A stretch of 64,000 nucleotides of DNA from CAG-582 sp964551965 (GCA_964551965.1 CAZKFB010000001.1:1-64000); one strand, 5' to 3'; shown: positions 36,747-45,195, numbered from the stretch's first letter. Numbers and translations are program-made. The notes: a model not told the origin generated them from the letters alone.

Positions 36747-37262
36747 ATGATTAATACAATCTCGATTAAAGACTTTGTTGAATTACCAGATATTATGTTA
36801 GACAAAGCAAGAAAAGTTAAATATATTCAACTATTAAGTGAAAATACAGTTAATGAATATTATTATTCTAATCTAAGAAAAGATATAGAAAAAGTTTTTA
36901 ATAAATTTAAAGATTCTAAATATTTAATATGCTATGATAATAACTATAGTTTAAAATCTAATGCCAGTTCACTAGAATTAAATAGGAACACTAATAAAAT
37001 CAATGATAAGGTTGGAACATATATAGAAAGTAAAATGGATTTAAGTATATGGTCTAAGGATTTATATAATATTTTATATGCCTTATCAGAAGAATTAACA
37101 ATAGAAGAATCTATGTATTTAACACTTACATTCTTTGAGGAAAAGACTGAAGAAGATATAAGTGAAATATTGGATGTTTCTAAAAAAGGCCTATATAAAA
37201 TAAAAAAGAGTTGTTTAGTAAAACTAAGATTAGAGTTTTCTAAATATGATTTGATGAATTAG
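36747..37262 (+). CDS. Sigma-70 region 4-like transcription regulator
   Basis: 171 residues. The last about 60 form a region-4-like helix-turn-helix: LSEELTIEESMYLTLTFFEE, then DISEILDVSKKGLYKIKKSC. The N-terminal 100 residues are helical and lack clear sigma region 2. Such proteins act as late-gene activators in phages and as toxin-locus sigma factors (TcdR class). AGAGGTGAT precedes the ATG. It has its own promoter and terminator at the end of the holin operon, so it is the best candidate for control of the island. DNA target unknown. Confidence 0.75.
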   Translation: MINTISIKDFVELPDIMLDKARKVKYIQLLSENTVNEYYYSNLRKDIEKVFNKFKDSKYLICYDNNYSLKSNASSLELNRNTNKINDKVGTYIESKMDLSIWSKDLYNILYALSEELTIEESMYLTLTFFEEKTEEDISEILDVSKKGLYKIKKSCLVKLRLEFSKYDLMN

Positions 37263-37292
37263 AGAAGTGTGAGAAATCACACTTCTTTTTTT
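37263..37292 (+). terminator. Intrinsic terminator
   Basis: AGAAGTGTGA (37263-37272), loop GAAA, TCACACTTCT (37277-37286), T-run. It closes the toxin island. Confidence 0.9.
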
Positions 37293-37299
37293 ATTTGTA

Positions 37300-37330
37300 T
37301 TGACATGAATAATATATCTTGTTGTATTAT
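37300..37330 (+). promoter_or_regulatory. Promoter with consensus -35
   Basis: TTGACA (37300-37305) and TATTAT (37325-37330) or the overlapping TGTATT (37323-37328), 17 to 19 bases apart, just before the CMD-family gene. Confidence 0.65.
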
Positions 37331-37351
37331 TAACATGGAAGGTGATATTTA

Positions 37352-37678
37352 ATGGAAAAACAAACTGCAGGAAGAGATAACTTAGGAAGTCTTGCTCCTA
37401 AATTTGCTGAACTTAATGATGATGTATTATTTGGGGAAATTTGGAGTAGAGAAGATAAATTATCCTTGAGAGATAGAAGTATGATTACAATATCAGCTTT
37501 AATGGCTCAAGGATTGTACCCTCAAGTAAAATCTCATTTAGTATTAGGTAAGAAACATGGTTTAACAAAAGAAGAAGTAGTAGAGATGGTAACCCAACTA
37601 GCTTTCTATACAGGATGGGCTAAAGCTTGGAGTGTATTTCCTTTAGTAGAAGAAATTTATAAAGATGAAGAAGATTGA
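37352..37678 (+). CDS. Carboxymuconolactone decarboxylase-family protein
   Basis: 108 residues, all helical. The CMD/AhpD-like fold is suggested by SLAPKFAELNDDVLFGEIWSRE, LSLRDRSMITISAL and LTKEEVVEMVTQLAFYTGWAKAW. It has no Cys, so the CxxC redox site of AhpD is absent; it belongs with the decarboxylase-like branch. Substrate unknown. Preceded by AAGGTGAT and a near-consensus promoter. Confidence 0.85.
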   Translation: MEKQTAGRDNLGSLAPKFAELNDDVLFGEIWSREDKLSLRDRSMITISALMAQGLYPQVKSHLVLGKKHGLTKEEVVEMVTQLAFYTGWAKAWSVFPLVEEIYKDEED

Positions 37679-37680
37679 AT

Positions 37681-37889
37681 AAGAAGGCGTATGATGGCTT
37701 GAAGTTCCAAAATGGAACTTCAACATTAAGTAATCATAGTGGAGAAAGAAAATGCCATTTGTATTCACAGAGCATGGAGTAGCAAAGCTCGCAATAATAG
37801 AAGAAAGTAAAATTATTTGGTCCCAAGTTGGGACCGAAAAAATAAAATCTTTAGGAAAATATTTTTATAAGATTAATACAATAGATTAA
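37681..37889 (+). pseudogene. Decayed ORF6N-type (phage antirepressor-like) fragment
   Basis: One frame reads KKAYDGLKFQNGTSTLSNHS then GERK; after a frameshift near 37750 another frame continues RKKMPFVFTEHGVAKLAII. The pair reconstructs the core of ORF6N-domain proteins, in which a basic RK stretch precedes (L/M)PxVFTE(H/Q)GVAML. The rest (EESKIIWSQVGTEK) does not match and no start is present. Two perfect inverted repeats (37701-37721 and 37820-37836) lie in it. A relic of mobile DNA. Confidence 0.65.
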
Positions 37890-37950
37890 TGAAAAATTTA
37901 AAAAAGTATGCTATATTTATAATGTAAAATATAGGAGGTTTTTTGGTGGT

Positions 37951-38850
37951 ATGAGAATAATACATTTTTTCAATTGGCGACTTGATGATATCGTACCAAA
38001 TTTAGATGAAGTTAAGAAACAAGGATTTGATGCTGTACAGTTAAATCCAATACAACCATTAAAAGAAGATGGTTTAAAAGAATGGTGGATGTCTTATCAG
38101 CCAATTGCATTAGATATTGGAAATTATTTTGGAAGTAAGGAAGAACTTGAGTACTTATGTCATGTTTGTCATGAATTGGGACTTCTTCCTATTCAAGATG
38201 TCGTAATCAATCATACGGGTTCTTCTATCAGTGATAACTTTGCTCCACACGAGAAAGTTAATGAAAGATTAAGAGATAATCCTGATTATTGGCGACCAAA
38301 AAAGACTGTAACGGACTGGAATAATCGTGATGAAGTTATTCACAATTGTATTAACTTGCCTGGTTTAAATGTCTACAATCCGGATGTTGAAGATATGATT
38401 GTTGAATTCCTAAATAAACTATTAGATTGTGGTATTGAAGGATTTAGATTTGATGCTGCTAAGTCAATTGGTCTACCTAGTGAAGGTTATAGATTTTGGC
38501 CCAATATAATTTATCGTTTAAAAAAATATGGTTTATTCCTATACGGAGAAGTAATATTTGAAGAGAATAAAGCTATATTAGATGAGTATGCCCAGTATAT
38601 GCATGTCTTAGGTAACTATGATGGAAGTGATCCAAATAGTATGGTTAAATTCGTTGAAAGTCATGATAGCTATCTAAGTGATGATAGATTAGGCTATACT
38701 CGTAATATGAATGATGAAGACATCATTAGAGCTTATTCTTCTCTAACTGGTTATTATGACAATACATTATTTTATGTTAGGCCATGGAATGATACTTGGA
38801 AGAGAAGAGAAATAAAAGAAGCTAATTATAAGAAAAGAATATTAAGATAA
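37951..38850 (+). CDS. GH13 alpha-amylase-family enzyme, short form
   Basis: 299 residues, no signal peptide, so cytosolic. The (beta/alpha)8 motifs are present: DVVINHTG (region I), GFRFDAAK with the nucleophile Asp (about 166), GEVIFEEN with the acid/base Glu (about 199), and FVESHDS with the third Asp (about 238). The protein stops soon after and lacks the usual C-terminal beta domain, so it is shorter than most GH13 enzymes. It may be a natural minimal form or truncated. AGGAGG (37933-37938) is 12 bases upstream. The catalytic set is intact, so activity on alpha-glucans is likely. Confidence 0.85.
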   Translation: MRIIHFFNWRLDDIVPNLDEVKKQGFDAVQLNPIQPLKEDGLKEWWMSYQPIALDIGNYFGSKEELEYLCHVCHELGLLPIQDVVINHTGSSISDNFAPHEKVNERLRDNPDYWRPKKTVTDWNNRDEVIHNCINLPGLNVYNPDVEDMIVEFLNKLLDCGIEGFRFDAAKSIGLPSEGYRFWPNIIYRLKKYGLFLYGEVIFEENKAILDEYAQYMHVLGNYDGSDPNSMVKFVESHDSYLSDDRLGYTRNMNDEDIIRAYSSLTGYYDNTLFYVRPWNDTWKRREIKEANYKKRILR

Positions 38851-38854
38851 GAAG

Positions 38855-38877
38855 AAAGACAATTATTTGTCTTTTTT
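38855..38877 (+). terminator. Intrinsic terminator
   Basis: AAAGACAA (38855-38862), loop TTAT, TTGTCTTT (38867-38874), T-run, after the GH13 gene. Confidence 0.82.
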
Positions 38878-38977
38878 ACTTGGTAATAAATAACTGAAAT
38901 AATCTGTTTTACCGGATATAATACCAACACTTATATATAATCATATTAAGTGCTTTTTCTAATTCTTTAATTTGCAT
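38864..38977 (-). pseudogene. Possible MerR-like remnant
   Basis: On the minus strand an ATG at 38977 starts MQIKELEKALN, which looks like the first helix of a MerR-type regulator. The frame soon stops; a shifted frame gives SVGIISGKTDYFSYLLPSKK and ends at 38864. A frameshifted, internally deleted gene would explain this, but the match is short. Confidence 0.3.
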
Positions 38978-39118
38978 TCTATATTTTTTTACATTCTATA
39001 CTCTTAATACTTCAATTGTCTTATCATTGGACTATTATATTGGATAAATCATATTTATGAATTATTCTTTTTTTGATATAATTATGAAAAAAAAGTGAGT
39101 AAGAGGAGATTGTTACTA

Positions 39119-39519
39119 ATGGAAATAGTCAAAGCAACAATGGATGATATATCGATAATAGTTGATATGAAAATTAAAATGTCAGAAGAACTTGGAATAA
39201 GCCATATATTTCAAGATAATATATAAGAAAAGATAAGAGAAGAATATACCTATTTATATAAAAAAGATAAATGTTTCCACTATATGGTAAAAGAAAATAA
39301 TAGAATTGTTGCAATAGGCGGAGCAGTCATAAAGTCTGATGTGCCTTTCTGTTTCTTTAAAACACCATATTATGGTTATATTATTGATAATTAGCGTTAT
39401 TAAAAGAAAAGGGTATAAAACAAGTTAAACTAAAGCCTTCTAATCAAGGAAAAGATTTATATATAAAAATGGGATTTTCTAATTCTGAAGAAATGGAAAT
39501 GACATTAGAAAACTCTTAA
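39119..39519 (+). pseudogene. Broken GNAT acetyltransferase
   Basis: Starts normally (AGAGGAG site, MEIVKATMDDISIIVDMKIKM) but has an in-frame TAA after HIFQDNI (near 39224). It continues EKIREEYTYLYKKDK and VKENNRIVAIGGAVIKSD to a second stop near IIDN. There the acetyl-CoA-binding segment is deleted. A shifted frame carries the C-terminus LLKEKGIKQVKLKPSNQGK, YIKMGFSNSEEMEM. The halves form a typical GNAT layout with at least two lesions, so the gene is dead. Confidence 0.8.
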
Positions 39520-39552
39520 TATAGTATAATAAGAAATACTGAATGATTTAAA

Positions 39553-39651
39553 ATGATAAATACTGGATTTACTTGAATCAATGGAAGTGGTAAATCAACA
39601 ACTATTTTATGGAGAGGTGATAAAATGAGAATTTTAGTTTATACAAGTTAG
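39553..39651 (+). pseudogene. Fragment with a P-loop
   Basis: Frame from ATG 39553: MINTGFT, TGA, INGSGKSTTILWRGDK, then MRILVYTS and TAG. NGSGKSTT is a Walker A motif, and the TGA is one base away from GGA. It looks like the 5' end of an NTPase gene cut off before the ABC-F gene. The final nine codons also form a short frame with its own SD site (see the leader feature). Confidence 0.45.
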
Positions 39652-39688
39652 GCATAAACTTTGATTATGCCAATAAGGAGGCATAATA
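39614..39688 (+). promoter_or_regulatory. Candidate leader-peptide attenuator of the ABC-F gene
   Basis: GAGGTGAT (39614-39621) precedes an eight-residue frame MRILVYTS (39625-39651). Its stop overlaps GGCATAA (39651-39657). TTATGCC (39665-39671) can pair with that copy or with a second GGCATAA at 39680-39686, which overlaps the SD (AAGGAGG) of the ABC-F gene. The two hairpins exclude each other. Leader peptides with such switches control several ribosome-protecting ABC-F and erm genes. Confidence 0.5.
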
Positions 39689-41226
39689 TGTTAGAAATAA
39701 AAAATGTTAGTATATCTATTAATGATAGATATATAATTAAAAATTTAAATTTAGTATTAAATAGTGGCGATAAGCTCGCTATTATAGGAGAAGAGGGGAA
39801 TGGCAAATCTACTTTATTAAAATCTATCTTAGGTATATGTGAATACGCAGAAATAAGTGGTAGTATTAATTTTAATGGAAGTAAGATTGGTTATTTAGAA
39901 CAATCGATAAGTGAGGATAGTTTAGATAAGAAAGTATATGATTTTCTCTTTGTTAATGAAGATGATTATTATGATAAAATAAATAACTATTATAAGTATT
40001 TAGATTTGTTTAATCTGAGTGAAAATATCTTAACACAAAAAGTTAGTACATTATCGGGCGGAGAAAAAGTAAAAATAAGTATTTTAAGATTATTATTAAA
40101 TGAATATGATATTTTATTTTTAGATGAACCAACTAATGATTTAGATATTGAAACATTAGAGTGGTTAGAAGAATTTATTAACAATACAAATAAACCAATC
40201 ATGTATGTTTCTCATGATGAAACACTTTTAACTAATACAGCAAATATAATATTGCATTTAGAACAAATTAATAAGAAAACCGATTGTCGACATACTTTAT
40301 TAAGAATAGACTATGAGACATATGTTAATCAAAGACTTAGAAAGATAGAAAAACAAACACAAATTGCAAAATCGGAAAAAAGGGAGTTTAATAGACAACA
40401 AGAAAGATTGCAAAAAGTAATCCAAAAAGTTGAATATCAACAGAATAGTATTTCAAGATCGGATCCTCACGGAGCTAGACTATTAAAGAAAAAGATGCAT
40501 TCTCTAAAATCGCAAGAAAAGAAATTAGATAATGTTGAATTAACAGAAATTCCCGATGTTGAAGAAAGTATTAATTTCTTTTTTGAAAGTGTTGATATTC
40601 CCAAAACAAAAAATATAATTAGTCTAAATATTAAAGAATTAAAAGTAGCAGATAAAATTTTATCTAAGGACATCGAATTAGATATCGTTGGTAATATTCA
40701 TCTATGCATTATTGGTAATAACGGTATTGGTAAATCTACATTAATTAAGATTATTTATAATGAATTAAGAACAAGAAAAGATATTAAAGTTGGTTATATG
40801 CCACAAACATACGATGATATTCTAAATAATTATAAGTATGTATTAGATTATATATGTCCGAAAGGTAGTCAAGAAGATATTACAAAAGCTCGCATGTATT
40901 TAGGAAATATGAAATTTACTAGAGAAGAAATGACTAGTGAAATCAAGAATTTAAGTAATGGTACAAAAGCCAAATTATTTCTTATTAAATTGGTTCTTGA
41001 TAAGTGTGATGTTTTAATTCTTGATGAACCTACAAGAAATGTTAGCCCATTATCAAATCCAGTTATTAGAAAAGTATTAAGTGAGTATCAAGGGACAATA
41101 ATAAGTGTATCTCATGATAGAAAATATATCCGTGAAGTTATAAATGAATTATATATATTAAAATATAATGGATTGGTGAAAATAGATAATAATTATTTTG
41201 CAAATCATAAAGGATCATGTGAATAA
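39688..41226 (+). CDS. ABC-F family ATPase (ribosome-associated)
   Basis: 512 residues, two ATPase domains and no membrane segment, the ABC-F layout. Domain 1: Walker A GEEGNGKST, signature LSGGEK, Walker B ILFLDEPTNDLD. A charged inter-domain linker of about 80 residues (RKIEKQTQIAKSEKREFNR) follows. Domain 2: GNNGIGKST, a degenerate signature (LSNGTK) and LILDEPTRNVSPLSNP, an ending seen in antibiotic-resistance ABC-F branches. These proteins act at the ribosomal E site, either in translation or in protection from antibiotics. Resistance is suggested by sequence type and by the leader, not shown. ATG at 39688 follows AAGGAGG. Confidence 0.88.
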   Translation: MLEIKNVSISINDRYIIKNLNLVLNSGDKLAIIGEEGNGKSTLLKSILGICEYAEISGSINFNGSKIGYLEQSISEDSLDKKVYDFLFVNEDDYYDKINNYYKYLDLFNLSENILTQKVSTLSGGEKVKISILRLLLNEYDILFLDEPTNDLDIETLEWLEEFINNTNKPIMYVSHDETLLTNTANIILHLEQINKKTDCRHTLLRIDYETYVNQRLRKIEKQTQIAKSEKREFNRQQERLQKVIQKVEYQQNSISRSDPHGARLLKKKMHSLKSQEKKLDNVELTEIPDVEESINFFFESVDIPKTKNIISLNIKELKVADKILSKDIELDIVGNIHLCIIGNNGIGKSTLIKIIYNELRTRKDIKVGYMPQTYDDILNNYKYVLDYICPKGSQEDITKARMYLGNMKFTREEMTSEIKNLSNGTKAKLFLIKLVLDKCDVLILDEPTRNVSPLSNPVIRKVLSEYQGTIISVSHDRKYIREVINELYILKYNGLVKIDNNYFANHKGSCE

Positions 41227-41230
41227 TTAT

Positions 41231-41260
41231 GGTTTAAAAAGTGGACTTTTAGCCTTTTTT
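41231..41260 (+). terminator. Intrinsic terminator
   Basis: GGTTTAAAAAGT (41231-41242) with ACTTTTAGCC (41245-41254), imperfect stem, then six T. Confidence 0.65.
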
Positions 41261-41322
41261 ATATTATAATCTATATATAAGATAAATTTGAGAAAAGAAT
41301 AGTAAAACATGGAGAAATTTTT

Positions 41323-41766
41323 ATGAAAGAAACTTTAATAAAGGTGTTTTCAGTAATTGTAGTTATACTACTTATAATTGTAGTTTATCTTTTACTTAAT
41401 AATAAAAGTGGTGAATATCACTTTATTGGAGAAATAAGAGATGAAGAAACTAATATTTCTGTAGATGTATTTATAATGCAAAATAATAATGGTAATTTGC
41501 TTACATATAGCACGGACATTTATTCTTCTAAAGAAAAAATTGTTTCAGCGAGACTTTGTTATGACAAAGATGGAGAAAAGACTGTGGCATTAGGCAATGG
41601 TTTGAATTCTTATAATTATTCAAAGGAAGGTCAAGATAAAAAAGAATATGGCTATGATTATATTGACGATCTGCTAAAATATCCATTATATTTTGAACTA
41701 TGTAAGGATTCTTCTTGTAATGAAGTATACAAAACAATAGAATTAAGCAACAAGAAATTAAATTAG
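41323..41766 (+). CDS. Membrane-anchored protein, unknown
   Basis: 147 residues: one N-terminal transmembrane anchor (about 7-27, VFSVIVVILLIIVVYLLL) and a small external beta domain with three Cys (SARLCYDKDG, FELCKDSSCNE). No lipobox. Not recognised. The Cys in an external domain may form a disulphide, a trait shared with other surface proteins in this window. Confidence 0.7.
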   Translation: MKETLIKVFSVIVVILLIIVVYLLLNNKSGEYHFIGEIRDEETNISVDVFIMQNNNGNLLTYSTDIYSSKEKIVSARLCYDKDGEKTVALGNGLNSYNYSKEGQDKKEYGYDYIDDLLKYPLYFELCKDSSCNEVYKTIELSNKKLN

Positions 41767-41803
41767 AATTAAATAAATAGTTACATATTTAAGGAGGAAG
41801 AAA

Positions 41804-42541
41804 ATGTTAAAAGGAAAAGTAGCTCTAGTAACGGGCGGAACAAGAGGAATAGGATTAGAAACAGTAAGAGTATTTAAGGAAAATAATGCTGAAGTTATTT
41901 TACTTGGATCTCGAGAAGAAACAGTTGAAAAAGCAATTAATGAATTAAAGAGTGAAGGATATGAAGTAGGTGGTTACTATCCTGATTTAAATAATTATGA
42001 AGAAGTAGAAAATACAATAAAAGAGATTGTTAATAAATATGGCCATTTAGATATTGTTGTTAACAATGCAGGTATTTCTGCCAATAAGAAAATTGAAGAT
42101 ACTACTAGTGAGGATTTTTCAAAGATCATGGACTTAAATGTAAAAGCCATATTTAATATGATAAAGGCTGTAGTTCCTTATATGAAAGAGAATAATGGAG
42201 GAGTTATCTTAAATACAAGTTCAATGGTTAGTATTTATGGACAACCTTCGGGCGTTGGCTATCCAGCAAGTAAGTTTGCCGTAAATGGTCTAACTAAATC
42301 TCTAGCAAGAGAACTTGCACCATTTAATATAAGAGTTAATGCTGTAGCTCCCGGAGTAACAAAAACTGATATGGTAGCATCATTACCTGAAGAACAAATT
42401 GCGCCATTAATTAAAACTATACCTTTAGGTAGAATAGGAGAACCTAGAGATATTGCTAATGCATTCTTATTCTTAGCTAGCGATATGGCAAGTTATGTTA
42501 CTGGCGAAATACTATCAGTAGATGGAGCAGCAAGAAGCTAA
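41804..42541 (+). CDS. fabG: 3-oxoacyl-ACP reductase-like SDR
   Basis: 245 residues, classical short-chain dehydrogenase. NADP-binding TGGTRGIG (about 9-16), NNAGIS (about 88), the catalytic Ser in NTSSMVS and the Tyr-Lys pair in GYPASKFAVNG. The C-terminus (FLASDMASYVTGEILSVDGA) is typical of FabG, which reduces 3-oxoacyl-ACP in fatty-acid synthesis. No other fab gene is adjacent, so another SDR role cannot be excluded. Strong SD (AAGGAGG). Confidence 0.85.
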   Translation: MLKGKVALVTGGTRGIGLETVRVFKENNAEVILLGSREETVEKAINELKSEGYEVGGYYPDLNNYEEVENTIKEIVNKYGHLDIVVNNAGISANKKIEDTTSEDFSKIMDLNVKAIFNMIKAVVPYMKENNGGVILNTSSMVSIYGQPSGVGYPASKFAVNGLTKSLARELAPFNIRVNAVAPGVTKTDMVASLPEEQIAPLIKTIPLGRIGEPRDIANAFLFLASDMASYVTGEILSVDGAARS

Positions 42542-42568
42542 ATATATTATATTTGTTTAAATAGTATT

Positions 42569-42606
42569 AAAATGATAGAATTGAATTATAATTTTATCAT
42601 TTTTTA
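42569..42606 (+). terminator. Intrinsic terminator
   Basis: AAAATGATA (42569-42577) with TATCATTTT (42595-42603), 17-base loop, T-run; after fabG. Confidence 0.7.
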
Positions 42607-42696
42607 TTTTATATTTTCATGGGTTAGGGATATTATACTATGAAAACTTTTAAATATTATTTATCTAGACTAACAATTATATTAATAGTAAATAAT

Positions 42697-42719
42697 AAAG
42701 GATTATTTAATCCTTTTTT
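42697..42719 (+). terminator. Second terminator-like hairpin
   Basis: AAAGGATTA (42697-42705), loop TT, TAATCCTTT (42708-42716), T-run. Bases 42607-42740 hold no convincing gene. Confidence 0.7.
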
Positions 42720-42748
42720 ATGTGGTATACTATTACTAGGTGATTATT

Positions 42749-43087
42749 ATGACAATTGATAAAATCAAAGATCAAATTCTTTCAGCTGGTAAATATATGT
42801 CAGAGAATGTTAATTTAGCGACTAGTAAGGCTAATGTTAAAATAACTTTAAAATCAAAAAATGATGCATTAAATGCCATGTACGCTTCTTTAGGTCGTGA
42901 GTATTTTAATTCGCTTTCTAAGACTGAAAAAAAGAAACATGCTGATATAATTGATTTAGAATCAGAAATAGAAAAGTTAAATCGTGAATTAGAAGCAATC
43001 GATGAATCTAGAGTTTGTCAAAAGTGTGGTACAAAAGTAAGTAAGAATATAAACTATTGTCCAGAATGTGGTGGCAAAGTTAATTAG
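42749..43087 (+). CDS. Zinc-ribbon protein with coiled coil
   Basis: 112 residues. A helical N-terminal region (about 1-85) with a coiled coil (DLESEIEKLNRELEAIDE) is followed by a C-terminal zinc ribbon with two CxxC pairs (CQKCGTKVSKNINYCPECGG). Such proteins are common in Firmicutes and unassigned. ATG at 42749 after AGGTGAT; a GTG at 42740 lies within that site. Confidence 0.8.
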   Translation: MTIDKIKDQILSAGKYMSENVNLATSKANVKITLKSKNDALNAMYASLGREYFNSLSKTEKKKHADIIDLESEIEKLNRELEAIDESRVCQKCGTKVSKNINYCPECGGKVN

Positions 43088-43111
43088 AAAGTAATCGTTA
43101 CTTTCTTTTTG
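43086..43111 (+). terminator. Intrinsic terminator
   Basis: AGAAAGTAA (43086-43094), loop TCG, TTACTTTCT (43098-43106), T-run. Confidence 0.85.
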
Positions 43112-43140
43112 TATAAAATAATAATGAATGGAGGAATAAT

Positions 43141-45093
43141 ATGTTTGATTTAGTATCTAAATATGAACCATCAGGAGATCAACCTAAAGCTATTGAAGAA
43201 TTAGTTCAAAGTATAAAAGATGGAAAAAGAGATCAAGTTTTATTGGGTGCAACCGGAACTGGTAAGACATTTACAATTGCTAATGTTATTGCTAAAGTTA
43301 ATAAGCCAACATTAGTACTTGCTCATAATAAGACATTAGCCGGTCAATTATATTCGGAATTAAAAGAATTATTTCCCAATAATCATGTAGAATACTTTGT
43401 TTCTTACTATGATTATTATCAACCTGAAGCGTATGTTCCTCAAAGTGATACTTATATTGAAAAAGATGCATCTATTAATGATGAAATAGATGAACTTCGC
43501 CATGCTGCTACTTCAAGTTTACTTACATATCCTGATACAATCGTTGTATCGAGTGTATCTTGTATATATGGTATAGGAGATCCCGATGATTATGAAAATC
43601 ATATGCTTATAATAACGGTTGGTGACACTATTTCAAGAAATGATATATTAAATAGATTAATTGAAATGAACTATGAGAGGAATCAAATAGATTTCCATCG
43701 TGGAACATTTAGGGTAAATGGTGATATTATTGATATTGTGCCAATAGCTGAAAAGAAGAATGGAGTTCGTATCGAATTATTTGGTGATGAAGTAGATAGA
43801 ATATCCGAATTTGATATATTGACAGGAACGATTCTAAATAATAAGAGAAGTACAACTTTATTTCCGGCAACTCACTTTGTAACAAATAAAGAGAAACTTG
43901 AAGAAGCATGTAATAGAATCGAAGCAGAGTTAAGAAGTAGATGTAAAGAATTGATTGATAATAATCGTTTATTAGAAGAACAAAGACTTCGAGAAAGATG
44001 TGAATATGATCTTGAAATGTTAAGAGAGACTGGATTTTGTCATGGTATTGAAAACTATTCTCGACATTTAGCTTTAAGAGATGAAGGAGAGACACCATCT
44101 ACTTTAATTGATTTCTTTCCTAAAGATTTTTTGCTTGTTGTTGATGAATCACACGTTACCTTACCACAAGTAAGAGGGATGTATAATGGAGATAGAATGC
44201 GTAAGACAACACTTGTTGAATATGGTTTCCGCCTTCCCTCAGCATTAGATAATAGACCACTTAAATTTGAAGAATTTAATGATAAAATTAATCAGGCAAT
44301 TTATGTATCAGCAACTCCGGGAGATTATGAACTTGAGCTTGTTAATCATAAATGTGTTGAACAAATCATTAGACCAACAGGTTTACTTGATCCAACTATT
44401 GAAGTTAAAGGTACTTTAGGCCAAATAGATGATTTAATAAATGAAATAAGTATAAGAACCGAAAAGAATGAAAGGGTACTTATTACAACTTTAACTATTA
44501 GAATGGCGGAAGAATTAACAAGCTATTTAAAAAATGTTGGAATTAAAGTTGCATATCTTCACAGTGAAGTAAAAACTCTCGAGAGATTAAAGATCATTAG
44601 AGAACTTCGAATGGGCAAATATGATTGTTTAGTTGGAATAAATCTTCTACGTGAAGGTATCGATTTACCGGAAGTATCATTGATTGCTATTATGGATGCT
44701 GACAAACAAGGATTCCTAAGAAGTGATAGATCGCTTATTCAGATTATTGGTAGATGTGCTAGAAATGCATCGGGTCATGTCATCATGTATGCAGACTCCG
44801 TAAGTGAATCGATGGATATGGCAATTAAAGAAACAAAACGTCGTCGTGAGATTCAAGATAATTTTAATAAAGAACATGGTATCATACCAAAGACAATTGT
44901 TAAAGAAATTAAAGAAGTTATATCTAATACGGAAGTAGAAGAAAAGAGTTTATCTAAGACTAAGATGTCTAAAAAAGATAAAGATATGATTATGGCTAAT
45001 ATTGAGAGTGAAATGAAATTAGCAGCTAAAAATTTAGATTTCGAAAGAGCAATGGAACTAAGAGATATTCTTTTTGAAATGAAAAGTGAATAA
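43141..45093 (+). CDS. uvrB: Excinuclease ABC subunit B
   Basis: 650 residues, the damage-verifying helicase of nucleotide excision repair. Opens FDLVSKYEPSGDQPKAIEEL; Walker A GATGTGKT (about 37), the beta-hairpin region around FVSYYDYYQPEAYVP, helicase motif VDESHVT and motif VI IQIIGRCARN. The C-terminal UVR motif that binds UvrC/UvrA is present (MKLAAKNLDFERAMELRD). uvrA, usually next in Firmicutes, is not here. A terminator follows directly, so uvrB is probably monocistronic. Confidence 0.96.
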   Translation: MFDLVSKYEPSGDQPKAIEELVQSIKDGKRDQVLLGATGTGKTFTIANVIAKVNKPTLVLAHNKTLAGQLYSELKELFPNNHVEYFVSYYDYYQPEAYVPQSDTYIEKDASINDEIDELRHAATSSLLTYPDTIVVSSVSCIYGIGDPDDYENHMLIITVGDTISRNDILNRLIEMNYERNQIDFHRGTFRVNGDIIDIVPIAEKKNGVRIELFGDEVDRISEFDILTGTILNNKRSTTLFPATHFVTNKEKLEEACNRIEAELRSRCKELIDNNRLLEEQRLRERCEYDLEMLRETGFCHGIENYSRHLALRDEGETPSTLIDFFPKDFLLVVDESHVTLPQVRGMYNGDRMRKTTLVEYGFRLPSALDNRPLKFEEFNDKINQAIYVSATPGDYELELVNHKCVEQIIRPTGLLDPTIEVKGTLGQIDDLINEISIRTEKNERVLITTLTIRMAEELTSYLKNVGIKVAYLHSEVKTLERLKIIRELRMGKYDCLVGINLLREGIDLPEVSLIAIMDADKQGFLRSDRSLIQIIGRCARNASGHVIMYADSVSESMDMAIKETKRRREIQDNFNKEHGIIPKTIVKEIKEVISNTEVEEKSLSKTKMSKKDKDMIMANIESEMKLAAKNLDFERAMELRDILFEMKSE

Positions 45094-45121
45094 AGACCAT
45101 TTAAAATTAAATGGTCTTTTT
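45092..45121 (+). terminator. Intrinsic terminator
   Basis: AAAGACCATTTAA (45092-45104), loop AA, TTAAATGGTCTTT (45107-45119), T-run. Confidence 0.88.
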
Positions 45122-45195
45122 AGGAATATCTTGAAAAAATTGTAGATTTAATAAAACTATTATTATATAATGAGAGTGAAATATAGTGAGGTTAT

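Noticed and set aside
37701..37836. Two perfect short inverted repeats (GAAGTTCCA and GGTCCCAA arms) as regulatory or insertion-element ends
   Set aside because: They lie inside the ORF6N relic, differ from each other, and neither is followed by a T-run nor flanked by a transposase.
42641..42760. Short plus-strand frame of about 37 codons before the zinc-ribbon gene
   Set aside because: It runs through a terminator hairpin and the next gene's SD site, has no clear SD of its own and low-complexity content.
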